Origin: Candidatus Hydrogenedentota bacterium
Lineage (GTDB): Bacteria > Hydrogenedentota > Hydrogenedentia > Hydrogenedentales > CAILVY01
DNA: 64,000 nucleotides
Direction of reading: 5' to 3'
Assembly: GCA_029565395.1 (NCBI GenBank)
Contig: JAKQOG010000249.1
Coordinates: 1-64,000, forward strand
Shown here: one piece after another, positions 54,563 through 62,976 of the stretch
How the letters are laid out: each line of letters opens with the position of its first letter
Position numbering within the stretch: the first letter of the stretch is position 1
Notes under the pieces: generated by a model
Told to the model about the DNA's origin: nothing
Seen by the model: the letters and a program-made list of their open reading frames with translations, nothing else
The model's database searches: none
Made by a program: the position numbers and the translations under genes

Positions 54563-57500
54563 ATGAGCCGGGGTAGTTTTTCTTCTTGGACATGTCTCAT
54601 TTCTATTGTTTTCGTGGCGTGTTCTGCTTTTCTCTGGGCGCAGGATGTGGACATCACCGCGAACACCTCGTGGCCGGAAGGCGCTTACACACACGGCAAC
54701 ATCACCGTGCGCAGCGGCGTCACGCTCACGTTGAACGGCGTGACGCAAATCACCGCGACGAATATCACCGTGGAAACCGGCGCGGTGATTTCGGCGGACG
54801 GGACGGGATATGGCATTAGTGGGGGGCCGGGGGGCACTACAAACGGGGGCGGCACCCATGGAGGGTTTGGGGGGTTGAATCCGAATGCGACGTATGGTTC
54901 GGCGGTGGCGCCGGTAGACATGGGAAGCGGCGGGGAAGATGCACAAGGTGGAGGCGCGATCCGTTTGGATGTTACAGGGACACTAACGGTAAGTGGCTCG
55001 ATATCCGCGAATGGCAATTCGGTGGCCACGTATGGCGGAGGGGCTGGTGGCAGTATTTACGTTATTGCTGGGATCTTGGCAGGCAATGGAACTATTAGAG
55101 CCAATGGTGGGCAAAGTGTGGCTGGAGGCGGGGGAGGACGGGTGGCATTGCACTACGGCACAAAGACGTTCACAGGCGCGGTAACCGCCTATGGAGGTGC
55201 AGGGACAAGCTACAGCGGTGTCAACGGCACCGTGGGATTTTTTGATGAATCCAATCCCTCTCAAGTGATTTTACAAACAGGTCATAATTGGCGCTTTGAA
55301 CAGGTGGACAGCGCCATGTCGTATTGGAACGTTCTTCTCCTGCAATCGTGGGTAGTATTTGGAAATGGAGTAGATTCGTTACAGGTACAAAATTCCCTGG
55401 ACGTGTCGAATACATCAACCCTTCTCTTGGAGGGAACAAAACATATACGCGCCGCAGCCTTAACGATTGCTACTGACTCGACAATTTCGGCGGACCGGAC
55501 GGGGTATGCGACAGGACAGGGCCCGGGAGGCACTGGCAATGGCGGGGGCACCTATGGAGGCTCTGGGGGCTTGAATACGAATGCAACATACGGTTCAGCA
55601 GTGACACCAACGGACATGGGGAGTGGCGGGGAAGATGGTCCGGGAGGAGGTGCCATTCGTTTGGATGTGACCGGCACATTGACGGTGGCGGGCATGATAA
55701 CCACCAATGGTGATGACTCGTTCGCGCCGGAATATGGAGGGGGAGCGGGAGGTAGCATCTATATTACCGCCGGGACGCTGGCGGGCAATGGGGTTATCCG
55801 GGCCGATGGCGGGGACGGTGTAGCGGGTGGTGGAGGTGGACGAGTGGCATTGCACTACGGCACAAAGACGTTCACAGGCGCGGTAACCGCCTATGGGGGC
55901 ACAGGGTCAACTTACAGTGGAGGCAATGGCACAGTAGGATTTTTCGATGAGTCCAATCCTTCCAAAGTAATTTTGCAGACAGGCCATAACTGGCGTTTTG
56001 AACAGGCGGACAGCGCCATGTCGTATTGGAACGTACTTCTCCTGCAATCGTGGGTAGTATTTGGGAATGGAGTGGATTCGGTACAGGTACAGAATTCCCT
56101 GGAGTTGTCGAATACATCAACCCTTCTCTTGGAGGGAACAAAACATTTAAGCTCCGCGAGTATGACAATTGCAGCCAGTTCAACGATTTCGGCAAATGGA
56201 ACGGGATATGCCATAGAAGGCGGCCCAGGAGGCACTTCAAATGGCGGCGGAACCTATGGCGGACGAGGGGGCGTGAACCCTGACCCCACATACGGTTCGG
56301 CGGTAGCGCCGGTGGACATGGGGAGTGGCGGGGAAGATGCACGAGGCGGTGGCGCGATCCGGTTGGATGTGGCGGAGACATTGACGGTAGATGGATTGAT
56401 CACGGCGAATGGCGATTCAGTCGGCTATTATGGAGGAGGGGCGGGAGGCAGCATCTACATTATTGCGGGGACATTAGCAGGAAGTGGAACTATCAGAGCC
56501 AATGGCGGGGAAAGTGTAGCCGGTGGTGGCGGTGGGCGAGTAGCGCTACACTACAGGACAAAAAGCTATTCTGGCGTTGCGACAGCATCGGGAGGCGCTG
56601 GAACAAGTTACAGCGGCTCCGATGGCACGGTGAAGTGGTTTCATTGGATCCCGATATTGGTGGATCAGACCTTAGAAGGGGATGTGGAGACGGGCGTGGA
56701 GCAGGTGTATGTGCTGGACTGGCCGGGCGGGGACTGGACGGGATTGGTAAGGGTGACGCCTGCGGAAACCCCGGAGTCGTGGAGTCTGCTCGGACGGTAT
56801 GATATCCCGCCGATTGCGGGCGACACGCAGTGGACGGGTGTGGGCCCAACAATAGGCGATCCAATATCCCATGTATTGCTGGCGCTGGTGTCCACGGCCG
56901 GGCGGTATTTCTTCAACCCGCAGTTCACTTTAACCACGAGCACACCCCATTTCAGCATTTCGTGCATAGGCACGGGCGAGTATTACGCCGCGCCGATGTC
57001 CCTGGGGACGGCGGGGAATGCGGGATTATTCTCCGGACACATTTACGCGATGGGAATCACTTCGCAAGTGCGGGTGTTTTTGCGCACGGATGCCAAAACA
57101 GAGGTCTGTGAAGGTGCTATTAGTAACATCACAGCGACAGGATTTGATGTGACATTCAATCTCACGGATATTGAAGCAGGGGTATTTGATGTCGTGATCC
57201 TCTGGCCGGACGGAACGGAGACGGTGATCGAAAGTGGCCTGACCGTGACCGATGAAACAAATACGGTCTGGTATGTTGATCATGAGAACACCGGCACGGA
57301 AGACGGTTTGTCTTGGGCGACGGCGTTCAGAACCATTCAGCCTGCCATCGATGCCGCATCCACAGCGGGCGGTGGCGAAGTATGGGTGGCGGAAGGCAAC
57401 TATAACGAAGCGCGGACGCATGTAGACGGTTCTCTGGAGATGAAAGAAGGGGTGTATCTCTATGGCGGGTTCGTGGGAATCGCGGTTTCAGGGGGAATGG

Positions 57501-60500
57501 AGACGGAACGTTCGCAGCGTGATTGGACCACACACATTGCCACCATTGATGGTTCCGTGGCGCGCGGCGGCGCGGCGGCCTACCATGTGGTGGTGGGAGC
57601 CGACAATGCCATCCTCGACGGATTCACGGTGACGGGCGGGAACGCTTCCGGCGGGGATACGGACACGGGGCGCGGGGGCGGCCTGTACAATCCAGGGGTG
57701 TCGCCCACGGTGGTTAATTGCACCTTCACGAACAACACAGCCTCCTATGCGGGCGGCGGTGTGCAAAATGGCGCATCCAACGCGACGATAACAAACTGCA
57801 TGTTTACAAACAATACCGGCAAGTATGGCGGCGGTGTTGAGAATGAAGGTGATGGCACTTTTGTATTCAGGAGTTGCACCTTTAACGGGAATACCGCCTC
57901 GGAGTTTGGCGGCGGCATGCACACCGCGAATGGCGAGGTTATCATGGACAGTTGCACCTTTTCATCCAATTCAGCCACGTCCGGCGGGGGCATGCAATGC
58001 TATACATCGAATTCTGCCGAGAACACCCAGGTAACCGCGACGCAATGTTCATTCGAGAATAACATCGCCACCGCTGGAACAGGCGGCGGTATTAATGTGG
58101 GTTATGGGAATGTAGATGTCCAGGTCGTACTGAATAACTGTGAGATGATGTTCAACTCGGCTCCAACAGGTGGCGGCATCTATTGCGCGGGCGACCTCGG
58201 CTCCGGCTCCCACTCTCAAGCCACACTCACGGCATGCCTGTTGCTGGGGAATGATGCCTCAACGGGGGGCGGGATGCATGCCGGTTCCCTGTCGCAAGTC
58301 GCGGCAACCAATTGCCGGTTCATTGCAAATACAGCAACCGGTAATGGTGGTGGCGTTCATAACAACGGGGGCGATGGAACGTTTTTCAACTGTACATTTT
58401 TCAACAACTCGGCGACGGGACTGTGTGGAGGACTATTTGCTGCCAGCGGCACTTCCTCTGTAACAAACTGTATTTTATGGAATGATACGCCAGAGGAAAT
58501 TCGGGGCAACGCCACCGTGACCTATTCGGACGTTCAATTTGGCTATGCCGGAACAGGAAACCTTAATGCGTCTCCGCAATTCATGAACGCCAATGAAGCA
58601 GACTTTCATCTTATTGAAACCTCCCCCTGCATCAATACGGGAACCAATGACGGCGCACCGTTGACGGATAGTGAGGGGAATCCCCGCCCCGTGGACGGGA
58701 AAACGGATATGGGCGCCTATGAATACCAGGGCGAGGGAGGGGAGAGCGGAGGGTATTATTGCTGCCCCACGGAAGGTACGGAAGACGGTTTCTGTGTGGG
58801 CGCCGGCACGGACCATTTATGCGCACATTCCGCCGACTACAATCCCCTGGACCGGCAGATCAGCGTGCGGGAACTCATCCGCGTGGCCCAGTTCCACAAT
58901 TCCGGCGGCTTTCATTGTGATGCGGGAACAGAAGACGGGTATGCGCCGGGCGCGGGCGATACGACGTGCACTGTGCATTCCAGCGACTACAATCCACAAG
59001 ACTGGCAGATCAGCGTCAGTGAACTGCTCCGTCTCAAGCAATTTCATGACGCGGGAGCCGATCCCACTGTCTTTAGCGGAAATGTCAGTACAAACATCTC
59101 GGTCACACATACCGTTTTTGCCTACTTTGTGCCTGGGGGCACACAAAGCATCACGGTGGAATTAAGCATGGAGTCCACGGAAACGGTGACCGGCATTGCC
59201 CTGATGGAAACCCTCCCAAACGGATGGACATTCCAGGGCATTCGTTCCGGAAATGCTCCAGATGTATTGCCAGCCGAAGGAGCCGGGGGGAATATCTGTT
59301 TTGCCAAATTATTCTCTCCCACGGTTCCTTGGTCCTTTACCTATGACGTCCTTGTTCCCGATTGGGAAACCGTGTCCCGGGAAATCCAGGGACAATTCTT
59401 TTTCCGGACCAATGGCCAGGAAATCTGTTCTCCGGTAGGCAAAATCCCAATCACCATCCAGCCGGTAGTAGAAGGCGAGGGCGCCACGGAGGGGGAAGGC
59501 GAAGGGCAAACGGAAGGAGAAGTCTGCGGCACGTGGGATGACTGCGTCACGGCCTGCGCGGGTGCGCCCAACACGGATACTGATCACGATGGTCTCACCG
59601 CCTGTGTTGAAGACTGCCTGTGCACCGATGACGGCACGGCGGACTCCGACGACGACGGCATGCCTGACCCCTTTGAACTCCAGAATGATCTGGACCCCAC
59701 GGTGGATGATGCCGCGGAAGATCCGGATCAGGATGGTCTCACTAATGAGGAAGAGTATGTGCAAGGGACCGCTCCAAATAATCCCGATAGCCCGTATAGC
59801 AGCGGTGTATTCTATGTTGGCACGAATGGCGTGGATGCCGCAGGCCATGGCACCCTCGCCTTGCCTTGGGCAACAATCGGGTACGCCATGAATCAGGTGA
59901 ATCCGGGTCCCACAGGCGGCGTGAGGATCATCCTGCTCCCCGGCGACTATGCGGCAAACGTGGTATTGAGGCCCGGCGTGGCCTTAGCGGGCGAACTGGA
60001 GGGCGAAGCGCGGATCATCGGCCAAGTCACCGGCGCGGCGGGAAGCGTATTGGAACATCTCATCTTTCAAGCAGGTCAGGACGTACAGTATCTGCTGGAT
60101 ATGAATGACGTGGCGATGCGGGTGACGGATGTGACGTTCACGGGAATGGGAACGGAGACAGGCATTCTGGTGGACGGCGCGAACCCGCTGAACTCGGTGA
60201 TCGAGCAATGCACCTTCACCGATCTCTCCGTGGGAATCGATATCGGTCAGGACATTCCCGCCATTCGACGGAATATCTTCCAGGATATCAGTAATTCCGC
60301 GATCATCGTGCGCGCCACCTTGGAATTGCTGTCGGGAGGTTCATTGGGTGACGTGTCAGACGCCGCGGTGGGGTGTAACACGTTTGCATTGAGCATTGCA
60401 GGCCCGGCGGTCGTGAACGAGCGGGATGACACCCTGAAGATGGAGCAAAACGACTGGGGCACGAATGATCCCGATGCGATTACGGCACGGATTGAAGGTC

Positions 60501-60973
60501 CGGCGGATTTCGAGCCGTTCCTGGCGATGGGTAGCGGAATTTTGGCGGGTTCCGTGTATTGCACCGTATGGGACGCGAATACCCAGGATCAGATAAACAC
60601 CGCCTCCGTCGAAGTAGGTACCTACGGCCCGGTGATCCAGAACATACGCGGCGTATACGCGTTCCCTGCCGTGCCCCAGGGCGTGTACACCACCACGACC
60701 GAGGCGCCGGGATATCAGTTGGACGCCCAAACTGTGAACGTGCCAGCCGGGCAGTCTGCGTCAGTCTTGGCGGCGCTGATTCCTGAAGCAGAAGGTGAAG
60801 GCGGGGGAGAAGGCCAAACGGAAGGGGAGAACGAGGGCGAAGGCGAAACCCCGGACAACTGCAACTGCTCCAATCCCCAAAAAACCTTGCCCACGAAATC
60901 GGAACTCTTCCTCGGCGCCCTGACCGTGCTCACCCTGCTGGTCTCCCGCAGGTTTTACCGCATGGAGGAATGA
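54563..60973 (+). CDS. Giant surface protein: Gly-rich repeats, beta-helix, HSAD EF-hand-like and calcium-binding repeats
   Basis: A 2136-residue secreted protein. Parts in order: signal peptide (1-~27, ending FLWAQ); about three ~233-residue Gly-rich repeats (~60-690; DMGSGGED and GGGAIRLDV in each; DNA period 696-702 bp); a beta-sandwich (~700-900); a parallel beta-helix of Pmp/choice-of-anchor-Q type (~903-1390; WYVDHENTGTEDGLSWATAF, then many GGGxxN turns); two HSAD repeats (H1422 and H1472; 50-residue period) with a preceding half copy (GTEDGFCVG); a beta-sandwich; a Gly-Glu linker; a thrombospondin type 3-like calcium repeat (DTDHDGLTAC, DSDDDGMPD, DPDQDGLTNEEE); a second beta-helix (~1750-1990, starting FYVGTNGVDAAGHGTLALPW); a carboxypeptidase-regulatory-like domain; a second Gly-Glu linker; CNCS and a C-terminal hydrophobic anchor. 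No enzyme motif. Adhesion or glycan-binding role is inference. Confidence 0.9.
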   Translation: MSRGSFSSWTCLISIVFVACSAFLWAQDVDITANTSWPEGAYTHGNITVRSGVTLTLNGVTQITATNITVETGAVISADGTGYGISGGPGGTTNGGGTHGGFGGLNPNATYGSAVAPVDMGSGGEDAQGGGAIRLDVTGTLTVSGSISANGNSVATYGGGAGGSIYVIAGILAGNGTIRANGGQSVAGGGGGRVALHYGTKTFTGAVTAYGGAGTSYSGVNGTVGFFDESNPSQVILQTGHNWRFEQVDSAMSYWNVLLLQSWVVFGNGVDSLQVQNSLDVSNTSTLLLEGTKHIRAAALTIATDSTISADRTGYATGQGPGGTGNGGGTYGGSGGLNTNATYGSAVTPTDMGSGGEDGPGGGAIRLDVTGTLTVAGMITTNGDDSFAPEYGGGAGGSIYITAGTLAGNGVIRADGGDGVAGGGGGRVALHYGTKTFTGAVTAYGGTGSTYSGGNGTVGFFDESNPSKVILQTGHNWRFEQADSAMSYWNVLLLQSWVVFGNGVDSVQVQNSLELSNTSTLLLEGTKHLSSASMTIAASSTISANGTGYAIEGGPGGTSNGGGTYGGRGGVNPDPTYGSAVAPVDMGSGGEDARGGGAIRLDVAETLTVDGLITANGDSVGYYGGGAGGSIYIIAGTLAGSGTIRANGGESVAGGGGGRVALHYRTKSYSGVATASGGAGTSYSGSDGTVKWFHWIPILVDQTLEGDVETGVEQVYVLDWPGGDWTGLVRVTPAETPESWSLLGRYDIPPIAGDTQWTGVGPTIGDPISHVLLALVSTAGRYFFNPQFTLTTSTPHFSISCIGTGEYYAAPMSLGTAGNAGLFSGHIYAMGITSQVRVFLRTDAKTEVCEGAISNITATGFDVTFNLTDIEAGVFDVVILWPDGTETVIESGLTVTDETNTVWYVDHENTGTEDGLSWATAFRTIQPAIDAASTAGGGEVWVAEGNYNEARTHVDGSLEMKEGVYLYGGFVGIAVSGGMETERSQRDWTTHIATIDGSVARGGAAAYHVVVGADNAILDGFTVTGGNASGGDTDTGRGGGLYNPGVSPTVVNCTFTNNTASYAGGGVQNGASNATITNCMFTNNTGKYGGGVENEGDGTFVFRSCTFNGNTASEFGGGMHTANGEVIMDSCTFSSNSATSGGGMQCYTSNSAENTQVTATQCSFENNIATAGTGGGINVGYGNVDVQVVLNNCEMMFNSAPTGGGIYCAGDLGSGSHSQATLTACLLLGNDASTGGGMHAGSLSQVAATNCRFIANTATGNGGGVHNNGGDGTFFNCTFFNNSATGLCGGLFAASGTSSVTNCILWNDTPEEIRGNATVTYSDVQFGYAGTGNLNASPQFMNANEADFHLIETSPCINTGTNDGAPLTDSEGNPRPVDGKTDMGAYEYQGEGGESGGYYCCPTEGTEDGFCVGAGTDHLCAHSADYNPLDRQISVRELIRVAQFHNSGGFHCDAGTEDGYAPGAGDTTCTVHSSDYNPQDWQISVSELLRLKQFHDAGADPTVFSGNVSTNISVTHTVFAYFVPGGTQSITVELSMESTETVTGIALMETLPNGWTFQGIRSGNAPDVLPAEGAGGNICFAKLFSPTVPWSFTYDVLVPDWETVSREIQGQFFFRTNGQEICSPVGKIPITIQPVVEGEGATEGEGEGQTEGEVCGTWDDCVTACAGAPNTDTDHDGLTACVEDCLCTDDGTADSDDDGMPDPFELQNDLDPTVDDAAEDPDQDGLTNEEEYVQGTAPNNPDSPYSSGVFYVGTNGVDAAGHGTLALPWATIGYAMNQVNPGPTGGVRIILLPGDYAANVVLRPGVALAGELEGEARIIGQVTGAAGSVLEHLIFQAGQDVQYLLDMNDVAMRVTDVTFTGMGTETGILVDGANPLNSVIEQCTFTDLSVGIDIGQDIPAIRRNIFQDISNSAIIVRATLELLSGGSLGDVSDAAVGCNTFALSIAGPAVVNERDDTLKMEQNDWGTNDPDAITARIEGPADFEPFLAMGSGILAGSVYCTVWDANTQDQINTASVEVGTYGPVIQNIRGVYAFPAVPQGVYTTTTEAPGYQLDAQTVNVPAGQSASVLAALIPEAEGEGGGEGQTEGENEGEGETPDNCNCSNPQKTLPTKSELFLGALTVLTLLVSRRFYRMEE

Positions 60974-61073
60974 ATGTGAGGCGTGAGGCTTGGGGCGTGA
61001 GGCGTGAGGCCGACTACGGCGGAGTAGTCTGTAGGTAGGTAAGACAAAAGGGGAAACAGGAGAGCTTTGTAGT

Positions 61074-61096
61074 GCGGGAGCTCGCTCCCGCTTTTT
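61074..61096 (+). terminator. Rho-independent terminator after the giant surface protein
   Basis: GCGGGAGC (61074-61081) pairs with GCTCCCGC (61084-61091), with TTTTT at 61092-61096. It lies 100 bp after the stop codon of the 6.4-kb gene. The sequence AGTGCGGGAGCTCGCTCCCG is also known as a repeat-like motif, so it might be a repeat acting as a terminator. Confidence 0.6.
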
Positions 61097-61381
61097 ACTC
61101 CGGACCCCGATACCCGATACCCGGCTTGCGAAACGAGGGGGTCAAAATGTGAAATGGCAAACGGAAAATGCGAAATCTGCTTTCGTCCGGGGACGGATAA
61201 TGGCGCGACAGGCGGGAAACGAGGGTAAGAAAGCTATCAGCTATCAGCAGCCAGCGGTCAGCTATACTTGCGAAACGAGGGTAGCGCCGAAATCTGTTCT
61301 GCGAAGAGGGGAATTCGGAGGATATGGGAAACGAGGGGGATTTAATTGACATATATATGATTTATGCTAAACATGAATTCA

Positions 61382-61561
61382 TTATGTACCGGGGCAGAAG
61401 TTGTCTTCGGTGCCGGGGCAGGGGTGGTAGCCGGCGGAATTGAAGAATTGGATCACGCGGAGGAGTTCGCTGAGGCTGATGACATAATCGGCGTTTTGGT
61501 CGGCGGTGTGGTTGGGGGGAATGCAGGAGCCTTCGACGATTACGGTTCGGGAAACGAGTTC
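61382..61561 (-). pseudogene. Remnant 3' end of an HSAD-repeat gene
   Basis: Minus-strand translation up to TAA (61382-61384) reads VIVEGSCIPPNHTADQNADY, VISLSELLRVIQFFNSAGYH and PCPGTEDNFCPGT. It has the complete HSAD repeat with a canonical EF-hand loop (D-Q-N-A-D-Y-V-I-S-L-S-E; ligands at 1, 3, 5, 7, 9, 12). The frame is closed by TGA about 50 codons upstream, without a start or signal peptide, so this is the tail of a lost gene. Confidence 0.75.
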
Positions 61562-61674
61562 TCATGAATCGTAGATTCCCCCTGAAACCATGAAAATGGG
61601 TGGAGGGTACGGGGAATTTTCAGAGCAGGAGGAGTGAAATGCGGAATGCGGAACGCGGAACGCGGAACACCGGA

Positions 61675-62095
61675 TGGGGATTCAACGCAGAGGCGCTAAG
61701 TACGCAGAGACGGCGCAGAGACAAAATAGAAAAGCAGGGTTTGCGGTTTGGGGAAAATATTGAAGAGGATTAGCCACATAGAGCGCATAGAACGCAAAAA
61801 AATTGGGGGAATGCGAAAGAAGAGAACACAGATTGCATGGATGGCATGGATTGGGACGGTTCCTTTTCGCCCCAAAAGACATACGGGACAAAAATGACGT
61901 AAAGGACCGATAGGGAACACGGACTCGCACAGACCCAGACGGACGAAAAAGCCAATGGGGCCAATGGCAGGATGTGTTTCTTCGGAAAGATGATGAACAT
62001 TGGCGGATTGCAGTATAGATTGTAAAAATCGGGTATTGGGTTGTTTTCTTCCTGTTTCGTTCATTTCGTCTACTTCGTGGTAAAAAATCACTCAA
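61675..62095. repeat. Degenerate CACATAGA/ACACAGATT-type intergenic repeat block
   Basis: Contains stretches such as ACGCAGAGGCGCTAAGTACG, TTAGCCACATAGAGCGCATA, AACACAGATTGCATGGATG and TTCGTCTACTTCGTGGTAAA. These resemble arms of the inverted-repeat elements at 32345, 33893 and 44256. It lies between the two HSAD remnants. Confidence 0.4.
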
Positions 62096-62310
62096 CATAG
62101 AACCCATCCTCGCCGTCAATGCAGGGGTAGTAACTGGGGGAACGGAAAAGTTGGATGATGTGGAGAAGTTCGCTCATGTTGATGGTCCAGTCGGGGGGAT
62201 TGTAGTCGTTGGAGTGGAGATCGCAGTCCATCTTTGTTGCATTGGGAGCGGGACTTCCTCTTTCGCTGAAGCGGTGTGCAGAACGAATCTTCGTCCGTGT
62301 TGCGCCGCAG
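62088..62310 (-). pseudogene. Second HSAD-repeat gene remnant
   Basis: Minus strand up to TGA (62088-62090): MDCDLHSNDYNPPDWTINMS, ELLHIIQLFRSPSYYPCIDG and EDGFYVE. This is a full HSAD repeat of the 13-residue-loop kind. Upstream, another frame carries TDEDSFC, the expected end of a preceding repeat, so a frameshift separates two repeats. No start or signal peptide is left. Confidence 0.7.
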
Positions 62311-62423
62311 ATGGTGATTTTGTTTCTCTCCTAACGGGGTTTTAATTAAACACTTTTCCCTGTGAATCGTTATTAGGGTAGGATGGCTTTAGCCAAAGGC
62401 AACACTAACCTCCGGAGCGAGCT

Positions 62424-62963
62424 ATGAATGAGCAGTCCAATGTGCGTGTGAACTGGGTCCGAGGGGCCATCGACCAGTACGAAGCGCCGCTGATCCGCTA
62501 TGCCCAGCGCATTACCGGCGATCTGGAAACGGCCCGGGATGCCGTGCAGGACACTTTCTTAAAACTGTGCGCGGCGGATCGTGAGCAGGTGGATGCATAC
62601 CTGGGGCCGTGGTTGTACCGGGTGTGCCGGAATCGCGCGTTGGACCTGATCAAGAAGGAGCATCGTATGCACCCCCTGGATACAGGACATGCAGAGGCGC
62701 AACCGAGTCCGGCCCCTGATCCGTATGGCGTGGCCGTTCACCGTGAAGAGGAAGAAGCGGTGATCGCGGCCATAGACCGGCTTCCGGAACCCCAACAGGA
62801 AATTTTCCGGCTCAAGTTCCTGGACCAATTGACCTATCAGGAGATTAGCAGTGTTACCGGAAATTCCGTCAGCCAAGTTCGATATCTGATTCACATTTCG
62901 TTGAAGGCGGTGCGCACCCATCTGCAAACGCTCAACACCACCCCCGGCACGGCGGAAGCATAA
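62424..62963 (+). CDS. ECF-type RNA polymerase sigma factor
   Basis: A 179-residue sigma-70 family factor. Region 2 (~15-85): YEAPLIRYAQRITGDLETAR, AVQDTFLKL (2.2) and WLYRVCRNRALDLIKKE (2.3/2.4). Region 4 (~115-170): IDRLPEPQQEIFRLKFLDQL, TYQEISSVTGNSVSQVRYLI (HTH). Region 3 is absent as usual for ECF sigmas. A CGGAG Shine-Dalgarno sequence lies 8 nt before the ATG. The next gene, 13 bp after the stop, encodes a membrane protein with an anti-sigma-like N-terminus; together they form a signal-transduction pair. Confidence 0.93.
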   Translation: MNEQSNVRVNWVRGAIDQYEAPLIRYAQRITGDLETARDAVQDTFLKLCAADREQVDAYLGPWLYRVCRNRALDLIKKEHRMHPLDTGHAEAQPSPAPDPYGVAVHREEEEAVIAAIDRLPEPQQEIFRLKFLDQLTYQEISSVTGNSVSQVRYLIHISLKAVRTHLQTLNTTPGTAEA

Positions 62964-62976
62964 GGAGAATTCACCC

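Larger units (their letters stand above)
60974..62423. other. 1.45-kb gene-poor region with a terminator, an inverted-repeat element and two decayed gene fragments
   Basis: Immediately after the giant gene there are short tandem GCGTGAGGC repeats, a terminator (61074-61096), A/G-rich sequence, the HSAD remnant at 61382-61561, repeats of GCGGAACGCGGAA-type (~61640-61665), an inverted-repeat-like block at 61675-62095 and a second HSAD remnant at 62088-62310. I see no intact gene here; the open frames are not supported by composition or signals. Confidence 0.6.

Noticed and set aside
60974-61060. GCGTGAGGC-type direct repeats as a functional array
   Set aside because: Only three or four short imperfect copies; more likely repeat-derived junk.
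61149-61567. Forward-strand open frames of 66-67 codons after the giant gene
   Set aside because: They overlap the minus-strand HSAD remnant or repeat sequence, with no ribosome-binding site or family match.
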